Both the position numbers and the translations under genes were made by a program. Below are positions 57,682 through 64,000 of a stretch of DNA of 64,000 nt, one piece after another; positions within the stretch are counted from its first letter, which is position 1; each line of letters starts with the position of its first letter. Where the stretch lies: positions 2,692,635-2,756,634 of the forward strand of contig NZ_AP018680.1 of the NCBI RefSeq assembly GCF_002218025.2, in the 5' to 3' direction. The notes below the pieces were generated by a model. That model saw nothing but the letters and a program-made list of their open reading frames with translations, was not told the DNA's origin and made no database searches. Source of the DNA: Vibrio casei. Its GTDB lineage: Bacteria > Pseudomonadota > Gammaproteobacteria > Enterobacterales > Vibrionaceae.

Positions 57682-58152
57682 TTATAGTTTTGCAGTAATA
57701 TTATCGAGAATATCTTGGTGTGCATTCGGATCAATAGAACGCTCCAAAATTTTCTCAGCACCGGCTATAGCTAATACAGCGACTTGTTTACGTAATTCAT
57801 CACGAGCTCGGTTACGTTCAGTTTCAATTTCAGCTTGACCTTGATCTAAGATCTTCTGACGCTCTATTTGAGCTTCAGTTTGGCTTTCTTCTAAAATTTG
57901 ACTTTTACGTTTATTAGCTTGGTCGATGATTTCAGCAGCGGCTTTCTTTGCTTCTTTCAATTTGTCCGAAGCATTAGCTTGTGCCAGGCTTAAATCTTTA
58001 GCTGCGCGATCAGCGGCTGCTAAACCATCAGCAATACTTTTCTGACGGTTTTCAATAGCTGTTATAAGTGGAGGCCATACAAATTTCATGCAGAACAACA
58101 CAAATAAAGCAAAAGCTAGCGCTTGACCTAACAGAGTTGCGTTTATATCCAC
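57682..58152 (-). CDS. atpF: ATP synthase F0 b subunit
   Basis: Peripheral stalk. 156 residues: one N-terminal membrane helix (about residues 5-26, [22 protein letters not shown]) and a long Ala/Glu/Lys/Gln-rich coiled coil, ending near [14 protein letters not shown]. 51 bases after atpE. Confidence 0.97.
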   Translation of the reverse strand: MDINATLLGQALAFALFVLFCMKFVWPPLITAIENRQKSIADGLAAADRAAKDLSLAQANASDKLKEAKKAAAEIIDQANKRKSQILEESQTEAQIERQKILDQGQAEIETERNRARDELRKQVAVLAIAGAEKILERSIDPNAHQDILDNITAKL

Positions 58153-58203
58153 CGCATACTCTCCTTTGTTTGCTGTAAAAAAACCAATACCTGAGTAACT
58201 AAA

Positions 58204-59255
<1,052 letters not shown>

Positions 59256-59600
59256 CTAATTACGTTTAAAACCAAATGACATAATGCATTGCACAACAAA
59301 GGCCAATATATAACCTAAAAAGAAAGTAATAAGGTGCACTTCAGTATATTTAAAAAAATACACAAATAGAGCGCCGGTAATCACAAACTTATAAGCTATG
59401 CTTATATAGGCTTTCGCCATGACTTTTGCTGCCGTATCTGCACCAGGTTTATTTAAATATAAACTCGTTACAATATACGGAATGCAGTACACCAGCCCCC
59501 CAAAAATGGCAGATTGACTTGCCATTACTCCCTGAACATACAAACTGATCAAGCTTAAAGCGCCAATAACAATAAACTGAGTTAAAATTAAATAAAACAT
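59256..59600 (-). CDS. atpI: ATP synthase assembly protein AtpI
   Basis: Small membrane protein helping c-ring assembly or magnesium supply. 114 residues from ATG 59600 (MFYLILTQFIVIGALSL); GGGTG lies eight bases before. A TTG five codons earlier is an alternative, and a stop codon immediately precedes it. Four membrane segments; FGGLVYCIPYIVTSLYL is the family block. The N-terminus is shorter than in E. coli AtpI. First gene of the atp operon. Confidence 0.9.
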   Translation of the reverse strand: MFYLILTQFIVIGALSLISLYVQGVMASQSAIFGGLVYCIPYIVTSLYLNKPGADTAAKVMAKAYISIAYKFVITGALFVYFFKYTEVHLITFFLGYILAFVVQCIMSFGFKRN

Positions 59601-59749
59601 TCTATTTACACCCAATTACATTTATTTTGATTCAGCTGTATGCGCAGGACATACTACACCTTACTCCGCTTCTATTACAGAAAAGAGCAAGATGTAAAAT
59701 GATTATTTTTACATTCTGTTAAATGTTTAGCGATATTCTACTAACAGAG

Positions 59750-60628
59750 TTAATTTCTACTTAAGTTTGTGTTAAGGAGGCCTAAAACTTGCTCCATATC
59801 CTCAAAATCAATGGTAATTTTACCTTTTCCTTTGGAATTTCGACGAATAACCACCTTTGTACCAAGCTTTTCAGACAGTCGTTCTGAAAAAACCAATGCT
59901 GAAGTATCTTCGACTGTTTCTGTTTTAGGCTCTAAATGTTTCTTCACCAGAGCTTCAGTTTGTCTAACGGTTAATTTCTTAGCAACAACAATTTTTGCAA
60001 CATTATTTTGATCACATAATTCGAGTGATAATAAGGCTCTGGCATGACCCATCTCGAGTTCTTTTGATATAACGCATTGTTTTACGCCGTCATCAAGCGT
60101 ATTGAGTCGCAATAAATTGGTCACTGCTGTACGAGATTTACCTATCGCATCAGCCACTTGTTGATGAGTTAATTCAAATTCTTGTTGTAAGCGTTCTAAC
60201 GCTTGTGCTTCTTCAATCGCATTCAAGTTTTCACGTTGAATATTTTCAATCAGCGCCATTGCAATAGCAGCACGGTCTTGAACATTTTTAATCACACAAG
60301 GAACTTGAGTCAAACCTGCTAATTTAGCCGCGCGCCAACGACGCTCACCCGCAATAATTTCAAATTGAGACTCAGAAACTCTACGTACGACTAAAGGCTG
60401 AATAATACCTTGTGAACGAATGGATGAGGACAATTCTTCCAGCGCTTCAGGTTGAATGTCTTTTCTTGGTTGATATTTTCCGACAATAAGCTGAGAAATA
60501 GAGATTTCGGCCAGTTGTCCTTCAGACGACAAAGCTTGGCTATGCGCTACTTTTTGTTGCTTTTCTCTCGCAAGTGAACTTGTAGAAAGTAGAGCATCGA
60601 GACCTTTACCTAAACCACGTTTAGACAT
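59750..60628 (-). CDS. parB: Chromosome partitioning protein ParB
   Basis: CTP-dependent DNA clamp that loads at parS sites near the origin. The start at ATG 60628 (MSKRGLGKGLDALLS) gives 292 residues. Seen: N-terminal ParA-contact region, IIQPLVVRR, the CTP-binding box IAGERRWRAAKLAG, ENIQRENLNAIEEA, the helix-turn-helix LTHQQVADAIGKSRTAVTNLLRL, and a C-terminal dimer region. No consensus parS was seen in the window. It lies directly after parA. Confidence 0.96.
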   Translation of the reverse strand: MSKRGLGKGLDALLSTSSLAREKQQKVAHSQALSSEGQLAEISISQLIVGKYQPRKDIQPEALEELSSSIRSQGIIQPLVVRRVSESQFEIIAGERRWRAAKLAGLTQVPCVIKNVQDRAAIAMALIENIQRENLNAIEEAQALERLQQEFELTHQQVADAIGKSRTAVTNLLRLNTLDDGVKQCVISKELEMGHARALLSLELCDQNNVAKIVVAKKLTVRQTEALVKKHLEPKTETVEDTSALVFSERLSEKLGTKVVIRRNSKGKGKITIDFEDMEQVLGLLNTNLSRN

Positions 60629-60667
60629 CTGAGCGGATTCCTTTATCTTCAATAAATGATTATGACA

Positions 60668-61444
60668 TTATGTCATTAATGTTTCTTCACGACGTAGCAT
60701 TTCGCCAGCAAGAGCCAGGTAGGCTTTTGAGCCTGCTGAATATTTATCGTAATACATTGCAGGTTTACCATGACTAGGCGCTTCTGCTAAACGCACATTA
60801 CGAGGAATAACGGTACGATACACTTTATCTCCAAAGTGTTTCTTTAACTGCTCAGAAACATCATTAGATAGACGATTTCTTGGATCGAACATGGTTCGAA
60901 GGATACCTTCTATTTTTAAATCATGATTGACGACAGCAGCCAATTTACTGATGGTATCCATCAACGCCGTTAAACCTTCTAAAGCAAAATACTCACATTG
61001 CATTGGCACGAGAACGGACTGAGACGCAGCCATGGCATTAATCGTCAATAAATTTAACGACGGGGGACAATCAATAAAAATATAATCATATTGATCTATC
61101 ACATTCACTAATGTGTTTTTGAGTCGTAACTCACGTGAAAAAACTTCCATTAATTTAATTTCAGCGGCCGTTACATCACCATTTGCAGCAATTAAGTCAT
61201 AACCTGCTGGAGTATTTTTACAAACTACTTCATTAAATGGTGTTTCTTCCACAAGAAGATCGTAAGCGGTAAAATCGACATCGTATTTATCAATACCACT
61301 CGCCATTGTGGCATTGCCTTGAGGATCAAGGTCAATAACAAGAATTTTTCTTTTAGTTGCGGCCATAGAAGCAGCTAGGTTGACACATGTTGTCGTTTTC
61401 CCTACACCGCCTTTTTGGTTGGCAATTGAAATGATTTTACCCAC
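60668..61444 (-). CDS. parA: Chromosome partitioning ATPase ParA (Soj)
   Basis: Deviant Walker ATPase that moves ParB-origin complexes. 258 residues. Deviant Walker A QKGGVGKTT (residues 10-18) with the signature lysine, IDLDPQGNATMA and FIDCPPSLNLL. Begins 13 bases after rsmG and precedes parB by about 40 bases. Confidence 0.97.
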   Translation of the reverse strand: MGKIISIANQKGGVGKTTTCVNLAASMAATKRKILVIDLDPQGNATMASGIDKYDVDFTAYDLLVEETPFNEVVCKNTPAGYDLIAANGDVTAAEIKLMEVFSRELRLKNTLVNVIDQYDYIFIDCPPSLNLLTINAMAASQSVLVPMQCEYFALEGLTALMDTISKLAAVVNHDLKIEGILRTMFDPRNRLSNDVSEQLKKHFGDKVYRTVIPRNVRLAEAPSHGKPAMYYDKYSAGSKAYLALAGEMLRREETLMT

Positions 61445-61457
61445 GAATACCTCGTTA

Positions 61458-62108
61458 TTAATCCTTTTTATCCAAAACGATTAAGTGGCGATCACCCTCT
61501 AATTCTGGAACTTGTAATACTTTAATATCTAGCACATTGAATGCATTAGGTAGCAGTGCAATTTCATCTTCAGGTAATTGTCCTTTTAACGCAAGAAAAA
61601 CCCCACCATTAACTTTAGGTAGATGATGACACCATTCCACCATATCAATAATGGAAGCAAATGCTCGACTAATCACGGCGTCAAAGCCTTCTTCAGGTTG
61701 AAACTCTTCTACTCTACTTTGCACTGGATTAACATTTTTTATCGCCAACTCATGCAGTACTTGTTTGATAAAACGAATTCTTTTACCAAGGCTATCAAGC
61801 AACGTAAATTGGCAATCAGGATTTAAAATAGCCAAAGGAATACCAGGTAGCCCAGGGCCGGTACCTACATCAATAAAGCGAGAGCCTGATAAATGGGGGC
61901 TGACAACGGCGCTATCCATAATATGTTTCACTAACATATCCATTGGATTACGTACAGAGGTCAAGTTATATGCTTTATTCCACTTATCTAGCAATAACAC
62001 ATAGCCAACTAATTGATCCCTTTGTTGATGGCTGACTTCAAGATCAGTTTGAGATAATAATGCATCCAATTTTTCTCTCAATTCTTTATTGATTAAACTG
62101 AGATTCAT
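61458..62108 (-). CDS. rsmG: 16S rRNA m7G527 methyltransferase RsmG (GidB)
   Basis: SAM-dependent methylation of G527 in 16S rRNA; loss gives low-level streptomycin resistance. 216 residues. SAM motif [33 protein letters not shown], and VISRAFASI. Its ATG overlaps the mnmG stop by four bases (ATGA), so the two are translationally coupled. Confidence 0.97.
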   Translation of the reverse strand: MNLSLINKELREKLDALLSQTDLEVSHQQRDQLVGYVLLLDKWNKAYNLTSVRNPMDMLVKHIMDSAVVSPHLSGSRFIDVGTGPGLPGIPLAILNPDCQFTLLDSLGKRIRFIKQVLHELAIKNVNPVQSRVEEFQPEEGFDAVISRAFASIIDMVEWCHHLPKVNGGVFLALKGQLPEDEIALLPNAFNVLDIKVLQVPELEGDRHLIVLDKKD

Positions 62109-64000
62109 GCTGCATCACCTTTCTTTAATTGACCGTGTTTTTTTAAGTGTACCAACAAAATAGAAATAGCGGCTGGAGTAATACCTGAAATACGTGAGGC
62201 AATTCCAATTGTTTCGGGTTTGGTATTATTAAGCTTAGCCACGACTTCATTGGATAACCCTTTCACCTGAGAATAATCTAACTCAATCGGTAATTTGGTA
62301 TTTTCATGTCTGAGTGATTTTTCGATTTCTTCTTTTTGACGTTGAATATACCCTTCATACTTGACTTGGATTTCAACTTGCTCAGTGGCTTGTTGATCAT
62401 CCATTTCTGAAATATAAAGATCCAATGAGGTTAATTTTTCATACGTCATTTCAGGTCGACGCAAAAGATCTTCACCGCTCGCTTCACGGGTAATGTCTGT
62501 TTTGAGTAATTGGTTTAATTGATCAATATTCGCCGATTTAGGATTAACCCAGATATCTTTCAATCGTTGGCGCTCTAACTCTATATTTTCAACTTTTTGG
62601 TTGAAACGTGCCCAACGAGCATCATCGACTAAACCAAACTCACGACCTTTTTCCGTTAAACGTAAATCTGCGTTATCTTCACGAAGCAGCAAACGATATT
62701 CCGCACGTGAAGTAAACATACGGTAAGGTTCTTTGGTACCCATTGTGGAAAGATCATCGATTAACACGCCCATATAAGCTTGATCACGACGTGGATTCCA
62801 ACCTTCTTTACCTTGTGTATACAGTGATGCATTCAAACCCGCCATTAAACCTTGTGCAGCGGCTTCTTCATACCCCGTAGTACCGTTAATTTGACCGGCA
62901 AAGAATAATCCATCAATAAATTTGGTTTCGTAACTTTGCTTTAAATCACGAGGATCGAAGAAATCATATTCAATCGCGTAGCCTGGGCGAATGATTTGAG
63001 CATTTTCAAATCCTTTCATTGATTGAACGATACTAACTTGAACATCAAATGGAAGGCTGGTTGATATGCCATTTGGGTACAGTTCCGTTGTGGTTAATCC
63101 TTCAGGTTCAATGAAAATTTGGTGGCTGTTTTTATCCGCAAAACGCATGACTTTATCTTCAATCGATGGGCAGTAACGAGGCCCAATTCCTTCAATAACC
63201 CCTGAGTACATAGGGCTACGATCAAGATTCTTTCGGATCACATCATGTGTTTTTTCATTGGTGTGTGTAATGAAACACGGTATTTGATCAGGGTGATCAC
63301 TTGCTTTTCCCATAAATGAAAATACAGGAATCGGGGTATCACCATGTTGTTTTTCAAGACTTTCAAGATCAACGGTTCGAGCATCAATCCTAGGTGGTGT
63401 CCCTGTTTTTAAACGATCCACTCTAAATGGAAGATCGCGCAAACGTTGCGCTAAAGCGATAGAGGGTGGATCCCCCGCACGGCCACCAGAAAAGTTTTCT
63501 AAGCCAATATGAATTTTTCCGCCAAGGAAAGTACCGACGGTTAATACCACTGCTTTGGCTTTAAACTTTAAACCCATTTGAGTTATGACGCCGGTCACTT
63601 GATCGTTTTCAACGATCACATCATCAACGGCTTGTTGAAAAAGAGTTAGATTAGGCTGATTTTCAAGGGTAGTACGTACGGCTGCTTTGTATAGAATACG
63701 ATCGGCTTGAGCTCTAGTAGCACGAACTGCGGGTCCTTTTGATGCATTCAACGTCCTAAATTGAATTCCTGATTTATCAATAGCTTGAGCCATTAATCCA
63801 CCTAGAGCATCCACTTCTTTTACCAAGTGTCCTTTGCCAATCCCACCAATCGCTGGATTACAAGACATCTGACCTAAAGTATCGATGTTATGAGTTAGTA
63901 ATAACGTTTTTTGGCCTGTACGAGCAGACGCAAGAGCAGCTTCCGTTCCTGCATGGCCACCACCAACGACGATGACGTCAAAGTTTTCGTGATAAAACAT
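62105..64000 (-). CDS. mnmG: tRNA uridine-34 carboxymethylaminomethyl enzyme MnmG (GidA)
   Basis: FAD enzyme which, with MnmE, modifies U34 of certain tRNAs. 631 residues and complete: the ATG is the last three bases of the window, so its promoter lies outside. Seen: FAD motif [17 protein letters not shown] (residues 11-27), [41 protein letters not shown], and the C-terminal [23 protein letters not shown] helix for MnmE/tRNA. Usually the first gene beside oriC1. Confidence 0.97.
   Translation of the reverse strand: MFYHENFDVIVVGGGHAGTEAALASARTGQKTLLLTHNIDTLGQMSCNPAIGGIGKGHLVKEVDALGGLMAQAIDKSGIQFRTLNASKGPAVRATRAQADRILYKAAVRTTLENQPNLTLFQQAVDDVIVENDQVTGVITQMGLKFKAKAVVLTVGTFLGGKIHIGLENFSGGRAGDPPSIALAQRLRDLPFRVDRLKTGTPPRIDARTVDLESLEKQHGDTPIPVFSFMGKASDHPDQIPCFITHTNEKTHDVIRKNLDRSPMYSGVIEGIGPRYCPSIEDKVMRFADKNSHQIFIEPEGLTTTELYPNGISTSLPFDVQVSIVQSMKGFENAQIIRPGYAIEYDFFDPRDLKQSYETKFIDGLFFAGQINGTTGYEEAAAQGLMAGLNASLYTQGKEGWNPRRDQAYMGVLIDDLSTMGTKEPYRMFTSRAEYRLLLREDNADLRLTEKGREFGLVDDARWARFNQKVENIELERQRLKDIWVNPKSANIDQLNQLLKTDITREASGEDLLRRPEMTYEKLTSLDLYISEMDDQQATEQVEIQVKYEGYIQRQKEEIEKSLRHENTKLPIELDYSQVKGLSNEVVAKLNNTKPETIGIASRISGITPAAISILLVHLKKHGQLKKGDAA

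Noticed and set aside
61131..61146. TCACGTGAA core in parA resembling a parS site
   Set aside because: Only about 12 of 16 positions fit the consensus TGTTTCACGTGAAACA; the left arm is wrong and the site lies in conserved parA codons.

Overview
The window is chromosomal core DNA from a gammaproteobacterium, most likely a Vibrionaceae member with a moderately AT-rich genome. This rests on protein resemblance and gene order (rsmB-trkA-trkH; LysM-dprA-smg-yrdD-purK-purE; mnmG-rsmG-parA-parB-atp-glmU). The right edge, ending exactly at the mnmG start codon, is the flank that usually borders the chromosome 1 replication origin. I saw no insertion sequence, prophage, integron or CRISPR array. Nearly everything is housekeeping, so the more interesting material is in control regions and small genes.

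Layout. 1-3.3 kb: fadB (5' end outside the window) and fadA, fatty-acid beta-oxidation. 3.3-10.1 kb: cyaA (minus strand) divergent from hemC-hemD-hemX-hemY (plus strand). 10.6-16.5 kb: a complete rRNA operon on the minus strand (two promoters, 16S, tRNA-Glu, 23S, 5S, distal tRNA-Ser, terminator). 16.5-25.1 kb: yrdA; then DUF1488-aroE-hemF-tsaC divergent from purE-purK (PurR box); then yrdD-smg-dprA-LysM on the minus strand. 25.2-31.0 kb: def-fmt-rsmB-trkA-trkH. 31.1-36.8 kb: trhA and a Spo0M-like gene (minus), a possible 41-codon gene, yihD, ccoG, srkA and dsbA (plus). 36.8-45.2 kb: comM divergent from the ilv operon, with an ilvL leader peptide and attenuator ahead of ilvG-ilvM-ilvE-ilvD-ilvA. 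45.2-48.8 kb: murR divergent from murQ-murP (recovery of N-acetylmuramic acid). 48.8-51.1 kb: punR divergent from punC. 51.2-59.6 kb: glmU and the ATP synthase operon atpIBEFHAGDC. 59.7-64.0 kb: parB, parA, rsmG, mnmG.

Connections. cyaA makes cAMP, and the murQ control region carries a near-consensus CRP site at exactly the class II distance from a candidate -10 element, with a perfect palindrome (probable MurR operator) between them. MurQ, MurP and GlmU all touch amino-sugar and peptidoglycan metabolism. HemC, HemD and HemF supply haem, and CcoG assists assembly of a haem-copper oxidase. Many of the start sites below differ from the longest open frame; they were chosen by ribosome-binding site and by alignment from memory with family members. 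No database search was possible, so family assignments rest on recognised motifs and remembered sequences.
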